Of a DNA stretch of 64,000 nucleotides, positions 45,500-57,200 are shown piece by piece (within the stretch, counting starts at the first letter, position 1; every line of letters starts with the position of its first letter). Both the position numbers and the translations under genes were made by a program. Location: assembly GCA_021029095.1 (NCBI GenBank), contig JAJOHG010000055.1, forward strand, positions 1 through 64,000, given 5' to 3'. Source of the DNA: Phellopilus nigrolimitatus. Its lineage: Eukaryota; Basidiomycota; Agaricomycetes; Hymenochaetales; Hymenochaetaceae. Under the pieces are notes generated by a model. The model did no database searches. It saw only the letters and a list, made by a program, of their open reading frames with translations, and had not been told where the DNA came from.

Positions 45500-46748
45500 G
45501 GTATGGCAAGCGACTGTTTTCCAACTGACCCTAAAACTGACAATATGAAGGCTACTTTTTCTTATGTGTTCAGGCCGCCTACCGAGCTGGAGAATATCTC
45601 AGTCGCGAACTCAGAATTGCCATTGAGCCGTTTATGTACGTATCATCGCCGACTCTGTTGGACCGCTCTTCGACTGCCATATCGTGCCCCTCTAAAAGTA
45701 CCTGATCATACACCAGCTCATCGACGTGTCATCCTAATGAAGAGTTCTTACAGCGAAAAGGCACTTTATGGACTCCGTTGGTGCTGAGGCAGATGCGACG
45801 GCCGTCATCAATAATCGCACCGCGAAGGACGCGTATGCTGACGCTCGAATTCGGCAAGGATACCGTAGACCAGTTGTTTTGCCTTTAGGTATCATTTTGA
45901 ATATCATCGTGCAGTCCGATATTCTGTTGCCGCTCCGTCTAACCTAGGCATTTTGGGATTCATCTGAGTGCACCAGGTCAAGCTGATTTAATTTCCTCCC
46001 TCAGACGTCGCGTTATTTCTATAAATTCACTTGAGACATCTTTTGAAACAGACTGCTATACAACACTCCACCGACCATCTCTTTCGGAGCGCTCAAGAAT
46101 ACTATCGGGAGAAAGCCATATCGCACCCGCTGTCGAAACAAATAATTTTGTCCAATGTACATGGAGTTGTTGAAGCTGCCAATACGACTCATTTATTCTT
46201 TTACCTCCCACAACGGACATCATGTTAAACTTCAATCCGTAGCATGGCATCCGTTTACTTTCGGCTCACATAATTGGTTAATATGTCAGCCTCAGAAAAT
46301 ATTCATCTTTCAACATCTTTTACCTTTCGCACACCTATCTACATTTCGACCTCGGAGAGTTTTGGCGGGTCTCACGATACTACTCCGGCCCAGTGGGACC
46401 ATGCTCTACGCTACGCCCAACTGCGATATGAGACGTCCACGGGTGCTCCGGCTTTTCGGGGACCACAAGATTGCATTTTATGTGCGTCTCCTTCAGGCAT
46501 CTGGCCTGGGTGGAAGCGAGTGCTGTGTCTCAGCAGCGGGTAGGATGTGCTGGAAGCCATTGGTTAAGCTTGTTCCGTTTCCAAAAGCAAGCATAGGAGA
46601 TAACTATGAGTACGAAAAGGATGTGCTGGCTTCCACGATCTTGGATGTTCCTAGAGGCGTGTTGGATGGTGTTTGCAGTACCTATCTCGGGCCGGCTTTC
46701 GGGTCCATTTTTAACGCAAACATCGACAGGCATATGCGCCTATCGTAG
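45500..46748 (+). pseudogene. F-box-family gene remnant
   Basis: The clearest part is 46155-46748. Its end (STILDVPRGVLDGVCSTYLGPAFGSIFNANID) lines up with the end of the F-box protein at 37.2-39.0 kb (RTLDVPAHILERACSIHIAPALGSVFISEYD). Upstream pieces in other frames (STSFTFRTPIYISTSESF near 46310, GPQDCILCASPSGIWPGWKR near 46470) fit the same beta-rich substrate region. No F-box, no continuous exon series and no plausible start were found, and two frames are needed within 200 bp, so it is best read as a degenerate paralogue on the opposite strand. Everything from 45346 to 46150 is uncertain. Confidence 0.5.
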
Positions 46749-47058
46749 TCCTAAAATTTAAGATGGGAGAAATTTTTGTTATCGCTCTTTTACTTGGGTA
46801 CCATACTTACCTAACTATGTCGCATCTTCAGTCATCCGTGCTTATGCTAGCACCTGGAATCGTCTTCATCGGGGAAGTCCGGATGATCCGACACTACATA
46901 AATAGGAAGGATGGATGGAAAGAAACACACACTTCTGGACATCTGTCCATTCACCACCACTTCGACTGCACATGCTGAATCTCTCGTGTCGCTTTGGACC
47001 TGGCGACTAGTTCTCATACTTATCTAAGTACCCTAATACCTTCTGCTATTTCTCGGCT

Positions 47059-48627
47059 ATGTTCTCCGGCAATGTTCTGGACTGGAACTCCTATGTTTTC
47101 GACGAGGAGAGCGAGGATTTGGTTCACTTCGATTCCACTACAGACGCGTTGATTGCGAAACTGCACCTTGAGAATCATATTCCTCCCCGCTTTATAGACT
47201 CTTTCTTGGATATCCTTCGGAACGAGCAATTTGATTCTGCTCAGGTTTCGTTCAAGAAGTCCACCGACATAGACAAGAGCATCGCTGACTACCGATTCGG
47301 GCGCTCGCTTCACCGGGCAAAGTACTGCGATCTCCAGAATTCGCGTCTCCCGTACGACATATTTCCTCTGATCATGGAGAAAATAACGCAAGACAGACTT
47401 CCTCTGCGGACAGATGATCCTTCGTCTTGCTTTGGCGTTCTATCGCCGGAGCAAGGCTTCCCCAGCTGCATAGCGTCTCGGCTTCAGGCACTGGCGCTCA
47501 CGCACCGAGCGCTGACCCCACTTGCACAGCGTAAGCTCGGTCAGCGCATCTTCATGCAACGCGCAGAGCACCTCCGCGCGCTCCGGCGCTCCCCACTTCT
47601 CGGACCGTGGACGACCGAGCTTATCGTGAACATGTACTTCTCAGAGCCTACACACTGCACGCCTGAGGAAATTGTAGACTCCGTCGTCGCGATCTTGCGC
47701 CGCGCGCCAGGTCTGCAGTTTCTGCGCATCCGCACGCCGCCGTATCTCGATTTGGAGAGCGCGCCGTGCCGCCAGCGCTTGCTCTCTGCCGTCGGCGCGC
47801 TCGCGCAGCTCGAGACGCTGTGCTGGATCGCGCCCGAGCCCTCTTCGCGCCATGCACGCGCGGATATCGAGGACATCTGCCGCTTCACGCGCACGATGCC
47901 GCGTCTTCGCGCGCTTGTGCTTCGCAACGTGCGATGTGGATGGGTCGCCTTCGACACAGAGGCCGCCGCCCAGTCACACCAGCTGCGGGCGCTATCGCTG
48001 AGCGATGTCACCTGCCCCGTCGCGTATTCCGCACCCAGTTGTATCTCGTGGCTCCTGGGCAGCGGCTCCGGGTCATCCGCAGTGACCCAACTGACGACTC
48101 TTTCCTTGGATCTCACCACCAATTTTTCTGAGCTCGCGCCCGAGCTCGTTATCTCGCCCGCGCGTCCACACCTGCGTGTTCTCCGACTGCGTCTCGCGCG
48201 CCCACCTCCGCACGGATTCTTCGCGAGGATATTTGCTCCAGACAAGGACGCTGGGGCCCTTGCGTCACCGCAGCTGCACACCCTTCAGCTTTGCCTTGAA
48301 CGCCCCTCGGCGTGGCGGGTTACCCTCTTGACCGCCGAGAACATGCTCGCGCACATCCCACAGAGCGTGCGCGTGCTCCAGCTCGTCTTTTTCCATCTCA
48401 GCAGCACAGGGATTGACAGCGAATGGACTCGCCAGGAGGAGGAGATCGCGCGGTTTTTGGAGACAGAGAAGGAGAGTGGAGAGGCAGCACTCCCGCTATT
48501 GAACGCTCTGGAGATCAAGACGCCCGTGCAACATTGGCCGTATCGGTGGATGCGCCTGAGAGCGGTCTGCGAAGCGCGCAACTGTGCGCTGACAATGCGT
48601 CGGGAAGGCCATGCAGGATTCGCTTAG
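47059..48627 (+). CDS. Single-exon F-box-like/leucine-rich protein of unknown function
   Basis: One uninterrupted frame of 522 codons, unusual in this intron-dense window. LPYDIFPLIMEKI followed by SRLQALALTHRALTPLAQRKLGQRIF (residues about 98-170) resembles an F-box-like entry helix set used by many basidiomycete proteins. The rest has irregular leucine-rich segments (LRALRRSPLLG, LQFLRIRTPPYLDLE, LRALVLRNVRCG, LRALSLSDVTC, LTTLSLDLTTN, LRVLRLRLARP, LHTLQLCLERP, VRVLQLVFFHL) that suggest an LRR-like solenoid. High GC at third codon positions supports real coding. Substrate unknown. The start could also be at a later Met. It follows an F-box remnant and is separated from VTS1 by about 0.9 kb. 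Confidence 0.65.
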   Translation: MFSGNVLDWNSYVFDEESEDLVHFDSTTDALIAKLHLENHIPPRFIDSFLDILRNEQFDSAQVSFKKSTDIDKSIADYRFGRSLHRAKYCDLQNSRLPYDIFPLIMEKITQDRLPLRTDDPSSCFGVLSPEQGFPSCIASRLQALALTHRALTPLAQRKLGQRIFMQRAEHLRALRRSPLLGPWTTELIVNMYFSEPTHCTPEEIVDSVVAILRRAPGLQFLRIRTPPYLDLESAPCRQRLLSAVGALAQLETLCWIAPEPSSRHARADIEDICRFTRTMPRLRALVLRNVRCGWVAFDTEAAAQSHQLRALSLSDVTCPVAYSAPSCISWLLGSGSGSSAVTQLTTLSLDLTTNFSELAPELVISPARPHLRVLRLRLARPPPHGFFARIFAPDKDAGALASPQLHTLQLCLERPSAWRVTLLTAENMLAHIPQSVRVLQLVFFHLSSTGIDSEWTRQEEEIARFLETEKESGEAALPLLNALEIKTPVQHWPYRWMRLRAVCEARNCALTMRREGHAGFA

Positions 48628-49558
48628 ATTTCTCATTCTTTATTTCTATACCCAACTCTCAAATTTACTGAACATACCTAGAGCCTCAGCTTTCTCCTAT
48701 GCGTTTGCTTTTATAATGCTAATCTTCGGGCCTTGTCTGTGCTGTGCGCAGATCCTACTGTACTTGTTTGTCATGGATACGGAACTAAATATTCCGGAGT
48801 TCATTTCTACTTTCACATAGATATTTCTGACGTGTAGATCTGATATGTATTTATGGATGTGCTTTCACTTACAACAATAGTCTGGAAGTCGTCTGTCACT
48901 CGTCATGTGAGTTTCCAGCAGAGTCCTTGGCTTGATTTCGTGCCTGTGGGAATGGCTGTACCTGATATCTAGATAAGAGAAAACCGTATAAAACAGGAGA
49001 AATTTTGGAAAATCTTACGCCGGTGATGGACATGTACAGGATGAGCACTGCGAGGAATCTTTGCGAGATGATGAGAATCGAGATGCGAGAATATCAGTGA
49101 TTTTGTTCCTTCAGGTTGGCGATGTGGCGCGGATCCAAAAAAGGCAATAGAGAATGGTGGTCAGCCTCATTTCTTCGTGTCCCTCTCGCTCCATCTTTCC
49201 TTCTCCCCACCGTCGCTCGTCGCTCGTCGCCGTTCTCGTCGTCGTCTGCGCCCTTGTCGCTGTCGCTGCCCGCCGCCAGCACACCCATTCGTCTCTCGCT
49301 AGACCGGCAGGTCCGCTGGTCTTTGTCTAGACACACGTCGTCCGGCCCTGGGCCCTACGCAGATCGTTTCTTTCTTAAAAATTAGGGAGTCCACAGCGGC
49401 AGGCCACACAATTGTTTCTAGCCCCGCCGACTCGACGCCGGCACCACATCACAATTCCACACACGACGTAATTTTTCTTCACCGCGCGAGATCGCCCACC
49501 CCCGTCTTTCTTTCTCTTCTCTCCCCCTATCCCGTTTCCAGCACACGTACCCACTAGC
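48628..49558. promoter_or_regulatory. Intergenic stretch with VTS1 promoter
   Basis: Holds the 3' end of the leucine-rich gene and the CT-rich leader of VTS1 (49480-49555 has runs such as CTTTCTTTCTCTTCTCTCCCCC, a usual fungal core-promoter feature). Short frames at 49094-49385 overlap on both strands and lack support. Confidence 0.4.
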
Positions 49559-51805
49559 ATGTCGTCGTTGCGCCCGCCCTCGACCAGTCCGAGCCCGTCG
49601 CCCGCGCCGAATGGTTCATCCAAGACGAATGCCCGTGCATCGATGGGGCCATCGGGCCGCCCGGCGCCCATCAACCTGGTCAATCCGCCGGCTTCGCCCC
49701 GCCCTGGTGCAGGTGCAGGCCGGCCAACCAGCGAGCTTCTCGGAGGAGCTGGTATGTTCCAGACCCCGGAAGGTACGCGTTGATTCCAGTTTTGCAAAAT
49801 TAGTTGTGTTCCTGACTAGCAAGCAGCGGAGGCGATTGATCAATGGTTTGAAAATCTTCAAAATTATGAAGCTACTTTGGTGTGTTTTATTCCTGTTTCA
49901 ATTGGTTCCTAAATAGATGAACAACGGCTTATGCCCTGATAGGAAGAGATGGCTGCCGCCTCTCTTGACGTCAACTTCAAGGAGGAACTCAGTGCCATCG
50001 AGCAATGTAAGCGCAAGTAGTACTCTCCGTTGGTGTTCTTGTTCCTGAGTTCATGTGCAGGGTTCCGTGTTCTTTCTGAGGCCGAGCGCACAGCCGCTCT
50101 TTACAGTCTTTTGCAACATTCTACGCAGGTCCAGATTCGTTTCTTCATTACCGTCCTGCAACAGATGGCCAGAGCGGATCCGATGACCGCTCTGCTTAGT
50201 CCCAATGCCGGAGGATCAATGCAAAGCCAAATGGAAGCCAAGCTTGCCCAACTGAGTCTCAGGTCTCCCGGCCTGAAGTCGAATATACCCTCCTCACCTT
50301 CTGCGCGTAATTTTAGCGGCAATCTCACGGGCAACCGCCAGTCATTGGCTGTTGAGTCGAGCACGAGCTCCTCGTTCCTTTCTCCCGAGTCTGCTGCGAA
50401 CGCTGGCAACAACGACGCGGCTGCAACACTTGCCCAGCAACGCGCAAAGCTCAAGGCAAACGCTGCGCATCGCATTTCTGCGCCGGCTCTTGCGGGCGCA
50501 AGCGGGAACAATGTCTGGGGTGGTTCGGGTGCCAGTTCGCTTGGTCAAGTTGCCGAGCGTGCAGGTGACGCATCTCCATCCGTGCAAGAACTTACGATTC
50601 CCGCACCAGGCCCTCCCAGTACGAATGGCACACGCCCCAAAAGCACGGACTTCAGCGGTCTCTTACGCTCTCCTCGTTTGGCTACGAACGACAGCGAGGG
50701 CCTGGAAGCACAGCTGAGCCCGATGGTCGGTGGGAACTGGGCGAGTATGGTGAACACGCCTCACGACCTCATGTTCGACGTGCACTCCGCTCAGAACGGG
50801 GGAGGGCAGAACCTCGACGCCGCTGCTACCAAGCTCGCAACATGGCAGATGGGCAATGTGGGCAACTCGGGAGGCCGCTTCAGCCTGGATGATGCGAAGA
50901 AGTTTAGGCGCTCCTCGAAGAGCAACGGCTCCGAAGCCGGTGGAAATGATGTGAACAACACGGTATATGGCGACGACGGAAACATCATCAGTGGGGGACC
51001 ACCGCGCAACGGGCGCACGCAGGCGGGCGGCAATGGACTGGGTTGGGCAGGCAGCGCCGCGATGCGCAGTCCGGCGCTTTCGAACGTATCGTCCGGCCGG
51101 TTCGGGAGCGACGATGGCGGGCTCGCCGCGATGAACATGAACCCGTTCGGCTTAGGGATCCCTTCTCCCGGCCTCGCAGGAATGGGGCTCAACGGGATGG
51201 GCGGCATGAACGGCATGAACGGCATGCTCGCGCAGATGGGACAGCTGACGCCGCTGCAGATGCAGCAGCTGGGGTTGGGGATGAACATGAACATGATGAA
51301 CATGGCGAACCTCGGGATGCCGGACGCGCAGGCGCAGCTGCTTGCGGCGCAGATGGCCGCGGGCGGGTTCATGCAGCCCGGAATGGCGGGCGGCTTCGGC
51401 ATGGGCGGGCTCGGCCCGCAGGGCGGCGGGCGCGGGAGCGCGGCGCGCGGACCGACGCGCATGGCTGGCATGGGCAGCAGCGTAGGGGGCGCGGGGCGCA
51501 GCAACAATGGTCGAAGCAGCGGCGGGGCCGGGGATGCAAACAAGGAGAAAGACGAGGAGGTGGACCCATCGCTACTGGGTGACGTACCGGGATGGCTGCG
51601 GAGCCTGCGGTTGCACAAGTACACGCCGAACTTCGAGAACATGCACTGGCGCGACATGGTCGTGATGGACGAGGCTGCGCTGGAAGCGAAGGGCGTCGCT
51701 GCGCTCGGTGCGCGGCGGAAGATGCTGAAGACATTCGAAGCGGTGCGCAACAAGATGGGCGTGGAGATGCCTGCCGCGGCGGGGGCTGCGCCGACTTCTG
51801 GATGA
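49559..51805 (+). CDS. VTS1: Vts1/Smaug-like SAM-domain RNA-binding protein
   Basis: Post-transcriptional regulator that binds stem-loop Smaug recognition elements and recruits CCR4-NOT. Exon 1 (49559 to about 49772) encodes a Ser/Pro-rich start ending in LLGGAGMFQTPE. Small exons follow: EAIDQWFENLQNYEATL (near 49828-49880) and EEMAAASLDVNFKEELSAIEQ (near 49943-50007). The long last exon from about 50061 begins WFRVLSEAERTAALYSLLQHSTQVQIRFFITVLQQMARADPM, a conserved fungal Vts1 segment. A Gly/Met/Asn-rich disordered part follows, and the SAM domain DVPGWLRSLRLHKYTPNFENMHWRDMVVMDEAALEAKGVAALGARRKMLKTFE closes the protein (51580-51750). The SAM fold and the GVAALGARRKML RNA-contact helix are complete. 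NOT2 of the partner complex is also in this window, but no operon-like link is implied. Confidence 0.92.
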
Positions 51806-52324
51806 AGGGCGCCTGGAGGTGATCTAGTTTGATTTATCAAACGATTTTTTTTTTTCAAATTTCTTTTCCGCTTCCGACACCTAGGACGATTCCTTGTGGA
51901 TCAGCGACTGACATTGGCGCGAATGGAATTCCCTCCCAATTTCTTTTCTTTTCGTGTCCCTATCGTTCCCATTTTCCGAAGCAAGTCCTTTGGCTTGTAT
52001 TATGATATGATGTGTAGTGACTGTGGTGTACATATGAGGATACCATTCATCTATTTAATACACAACTTCCATCTCAGGATCACAGGGTGTCAGCAGACGT
52101 CCTCGTTGTCTGCTCGTCGTCCGAATATGCCGATGAAGGCGACGATGGCGACGACGGTGAGTGGAACAACGTCATAGCCCTCGCCGCAGCTGTGGGATAT
52201 TGCCGTTCACCGCATAGGGCAATCGGACCCACTAGTAACTCACGCCATCTCCCCTTGTCCTCGTACTCCCATCTCATCTCTATCTTTCTCCTATTTCTCT
52301 GTCTATTTTCTCGTTTTTGCCGAC
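51806..52324. promoter_or_regulatory. Intergenic stretch upstream of the SDR gene
   Basis: About 520 bp. It starts with a T run (51846-51856) in the VTS1 3' flank and ends in a pyrimidine-rich leader (52270-52320) before the SDR start. No motif was recognised. Confidence 0.4.
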
Positions 52325-53798
52325 GATGGTGTTCATGGACGGCCGCGGCCCCTCGCCTCTGCGCCCCCCGGTGACGCCCTACAAGCAGGAGGCGCTCAGT
52401 CCCATCGACGCCGAGCTCCATCCGTCCATCCACGCCGGCCGCGTAGCCGTTATCACCGGCGCCGCTTCAGGCATCGGCCGCGCTGCCGCCGTCGAGCTCG
52501 CGAAGTGAGTGCCTGCGCCGCCTTGTTGTTATGCATACATGCTGATCGGCGCAATCGCGTACTACTTGCGTTGCGAACTTCGGATTTGACAGACAGGGCC
52601 TGCGCGTTGCCCTTGCTGACGTCAATGAGGCCCCGCTTAAGGACGCCGGCGCCGAAGTCACCCAGATCGTGGGCGAGCAGAACGTGCTCGTCGTCCCGAC
52701 AGACGTCAGTCGTCTCGAGGATGTCGTCCGCCTCAAGGACACCGTCCTCGAGCAGTGGGGAGAGGTGAGCATGGGCTCCGAGAGTGGGCGTGCGCGGCGC
52801 GTGCAGACATAGTTTTATTCGCTGCCATAAAAGAATACAAAAGTATAAGAATAAGCGGCGAAACATAGTACTGCGCGCGTCGAGTGTAAAGTTGAAGAGC
52901 CGCCGCCCGCTCCGTCCCTGCGATTCTTCTGCGCGCCAGACAGACAGACAGGCGCCTGCCGCCCTCCATTGGGGGACGGCCGGCGCCGCTCGTGTCTGAC
53001 ACACTGCATTAGGTTGCCGTGCTCATGAACAACGCGGGCATCGGCCTCAAGGGCACGTCCTGGGACGGCCTCGCCAACTGGAAGAAGGTCTTTGACGTGA
53101 ACGTCTTCGGGTGCGTGTTGCTGCTCTGTGTGTTTTATAAATCGGGAACTTATGTATGATTATTTATTTATTTAGTATCGTGAATGTTCAGCAGGTCTTC
53201 GTACCGGTAAGTAAAAGAAAAATAAGAAAAAGATATCATACGAGTCGATTGCTGATTCATGTGCTGCTTCAGGTCATGATTCACCAAGAGAACCCGTACG
53301 TAGACGAAGCTCGCCTTCACCAACTCCCGGCCCACCGCTAACTCGCACATCAGCTCGGTGATCATCAACACAGGCTCGAAGCAGGGCATCACGAACCCGC
53401 CGGGCAACGCCGCGTACAACGCGTCCAAGGCCGCCGTCAAGGCGCTCACCGAGCAGCTCGCGCACGAGCTGCGCAGCACGCCGGGCACGAAGTGCACCGC
53501 GCACCTCTTCGTGCCGGGCTGGACGCACACGGGCATGACGGGCGGCGGACGCGCCGTGGAGAAGCCCGCGGGCGCGTGGAGCGCGCAGGAGACGGTGCTG
53601 TACATGCTTGACCGCGTGCGCGGGGGCGCGTTCTACGTGCTCTGCCCGGACGGCGAGACGCGCCCCGCGGTCGATGCGCTCCGTGTGCTGTGGGCTGCGG
53701 GCGACGTCGCCGAGGGCCGCCCGGCGCTCAGCAGGTGGCACGGCGAGTACAAGCCGCTCTTCGATGAGTACATGCGTGAGGGCCTCGCGAGTCTGTAG
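52325..53798 (+). CDS. Short-chain dehydrogenase/reductase
   Basis: Classical NAD(P)-dependent oxidoreductase; the substrate is not predictable. Exons about 52325-52504, 52594-52764, 53013-53110, 53177-53207, 53274-53297 and 53345-53798. Motifs in order: AVITGAASGIGRAAAVELAK (cofactor glycine motif TGxxxGxG near 52452), ALADVN (an Asp after strand 2, suggesting NAD preference), LMNNAGIGLKG (NNAG), INTGSKQG (catalytic Ser region), then YNASK with Tyr at 53415 and Lys at 53427. PGWTHTGMTGG follows the active site, and the tail GEYKPLFDEYMREGLASL ends at 53798. An N-terminal extension (VTPYKQEALSPIDAELHPSI) precedes the fold. The DNA is GC- and CpG-rich, unlike its neighbour NLR2. It is convergent with NLR2, mirroring the pair at 17.3-22.6 kb, where the SDR is dead. 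Confidence 0.9.
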
Positions 53799-54265
53799 CG
53801 AATGGCGCAGTCGTCGGAGTAAGCAGAGAAGGAGGAAAATGAGGAAAACGGCACAGATACGTGCTAAGTGCGAGTGTGAGGTGCAGAAATCTGCGCTCTG
53901 TTTAAGTGTCTCGAGGGATGAAATGTGTACGTCGTAGAATGAAATCAAGTGAAACGGATTTGTGCTTCGCTGTCGTCGGCCATACTAATGGCTGAATATC
54001 TCACTTGCATGACAAGGCCGGTGTAGCGCACAGAGCTAGCAGGCGTACTTGCTATTGCCCGAAAGTCCTTTACACCTAGTACGCAACCACATTTCAACAT
54101 AAACTAACGAGTACTGACTACTAGTAGAACCACGTTATACACACGTACTCCAGACTCGTCTCCCACTGCATACATACACTACAAACATGGACATCTACCG
54201 TAAAAAGACACAACAAATTAGAATTCAACGAACAAGTAATGGATCAAATCACACTACTCACAACT

Positions 54266-57200
54266 TCAACCTGATAGCACGGAACTCTGCTGACCCACAT
54301 CTGCGTTATGAACGTCCATCCACATCTCGCCATGACGAAAACGGGTGCAATCCAATACAACACCTGTAGGTATTCTCATAAAAGATTGGTCATAAACACC
54401 ATTTCTATACTCGTGTGGGATCCAAATCAAGAGACCTCCAGAAGGTGTGCGCACCCAACCATCACCTGCAACAGGCTGACTAACCTTTTCTGCAGAAGAC
54501 CCTAGCTCCCAAACACTGTTTGGCTCTTTACTCTTCCATCGATGGTCAAGTTTCCAGATCCGTAGTGTTTTGTCATCTGATCCAGAGACAATGTGCTGTC
54601 CGTCAGGAGAGTAGGCAACTGAGTTGACCCAACCACTGTGTCCACTGAATTTATGAAGCTGGTTGCCAGACTTGGTATCCCAGATCCTCACTGTTTTGTC
54701 ACTTGATTCAAAAACAATGTGCTGTCCGTCAGGAGAGTAAGCAACTGAATTGATAGAACCAGTCTCCCAACTGAGCTCATGAAGCTGCTGGCCAGACTTG
54801 GCATCCCAGAGCCTCACTGTCTGGTCCCATGAATCAGAGACTATGTGCTGTCCATCAGGAGAGTAGGCAACTGAAGTGACTCTGCCTGTGTGTCCACTGA
54901 GCTCATGAAGCTGCTGGCCAGACTTGGCATCCCAGATCCTCACTGTTTTGTCCACTGATCCAGAGACAATGTGCTGTCCATTGGGAGAGTAGGCAACTGA
55001 GGTGATATAATCTCTATGTCCACTGAGCTCATGAAGCTGCTGGCCAGATTTGGCATCCCATATCCTCACTGTTTGGTCCCATGATCCAGAGACAATATGC
55101 TGTCCATCAGGAGAGTAGGCAACTGATTTGACCCAATCACTGTGTCCACTGAGCTCATGAAGCTGTTTGCCAGACTTGGCATCCCAGATCCTCACTGTGT
55201 TGTCATGTGATCCAGAGACAATGTGCTGTCCATCTGGAGAGTAGGCAACTGATTTAACATAACCAGTGTGCCCACTTAGCTGATGAAGCTGCTGGCCAGA
55301 CTTAGCATCCCAGATCCTCACTGTTTTATGCTGTGATCCAGAAACAATGTGCTGTCCATCTGGAGAGTAAGTGACTGAATTGACTTCACTGCCCATAAAG
55401 AATTGATTTTTTGTTATCCCATAATTTTTACTTTGACCTGAAGATAAACACAGGGTCTGAGAGAAGAGAGGCTTTACATCTTTAAACATTTTGGATTTTG
55501 TTGGGAGGAAAGGCAATGAGGATAGATATAAATGTGGAGTGCTTTCAGTGATTGGCACATAAAACATCTGCAAAAAGTCAAGCAGCTCTTTGCAATAAGT
55601 AGTGAGCCTCATTTGCTTTTCCTGTGAATAATGAATTAGAATGATATATGGTATTTCTGAATTATTCACTTACTGATAACCATGATATCAGGTTTGGTAG
55701 AGAGTCAATAAGCGCACTCAAGCTCTGTTTGAGACTGACTATCTCAAGCCAGTAGAGAAGCTTGGGCCCTGAGAAAAGGGTCTCAAGTTCCTTTTGAATG
55801 ATGCTCCACTGAACTGGACTGAACTCTGCACCAGTTATGTGCTGTGGCCAGTAAAGGGATGAATAGACAAGATAACTGGGTAATGTCTTGATTTGATCTT
55901 CTAGGCCATGAACTTGAGTATTAGCAAGGTAAGATGACTTTATACCACAAATGTTGAATCTGGCTTCCTTCTTCACCAAAGCCAGTGCCTTTATTCCAAC
56001 CCTTGCATGGCAGCTTTTAATGTCAATAAAGATATCCTTCAAGTTAGCCCTGGTGCAGCGCTCTTCTGATGTTAAGAAATCTAAAAATGACTGGTGGTAG
56101 AATTGCATGGCTGCATTTTCTCCTTTATAGAGGACTGGCTGCATATAATCACAGACTTTGGTGACCACATGAAGGGGGTCAGAGACAGTAGTGCTGAGAA
56201 GATGAGAGATATCCTCTATTGCCAATGGCTGGTATGCAGTCAGCATGACCTCCAGAACACCCTTGAAAAGTTTCATGTTATCAGGATCAGATATGTCCTC
56301 TGTAGCTTTTTCAAAGATCCTTGCATAGAGGATATCCAGGCCTGCCTCTGCTGCAGTTTGTCTTCCAATATCAGATTTGAGCACCTCCTTGAGTCTTGTT
56401 TCAACAGATAATCCCTTGCCAATGTATCTGAAAATTGTGGATGACCAAATGAAAAGTCCATTGGCCTTTGCAGCAAGTTTCATTGAGACACCATTGTGAG
56501 CATGGTACTTTGACAGTCCACCATCAATGAGTCTACTGATGTTATGCTCTGTGAAAAGCAAGATGTCATTTTTGCTTTCTGTGAGCTGCAGTGGGAAGGG
56601 GAGAATATATTCCTTTTCCTTGTCCAGGAATTCATGCAACTCTTTCTGAGGTCTACTGGTCAAGAGCACTTTTAGCCAAGGGACTGCCTTGGAAAGCTGG
56701 AGAAGAGTCTGAAGGATTTCAGCAGTAGTTGCTGGTCCCTCACACTCATCAAGTGCATCAACCACAAGGACAAAAATATGTTGTTCATGACCTGAAGTTA
56801 TTTGTTTCAAGGGAACAGTAAAAAGCTGCTGGCACTGGTGCATGATATCCCTGCTATTTGGCAAGTCATCTGTATCCTCCCTCAAAATGTCCAAGAGATG
56901 TTTGGAAAAAGGGCCATGTTTTTTTGCCAGCATAAAAGCCAGCTTGGGTAGGATGTTCCTAGAACTTCTCTGCTGAGCAACACCAGCACTGCAGAAGAAA
57001 TTGCCTCCTAGCATCTTTTTCTCTTTAAACTGCAGCACAGCAGAGATAGCAATGGAACTCTTTCCAGAACCTGCAGGCCCTGTCAAACAGTAAACAGGCT
57101 GACTGGACTGGCTTTCTGCCCAATCTGTAATTTGAGCAAGAAGAGCAGTTCGAGTGCCATCTAAGCATTTCAGTTTTGGATCAAAATCCTCATGTTCCAA

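Noticed and set aside
50791..51858. Long minus-strand open frame (355 codons)
   Set aside because: It is the antisense shadow of the GC-rich, Met/Gly-rich VTS1 exon; it lacks motifs and its composition is simply the complement of VTS1.
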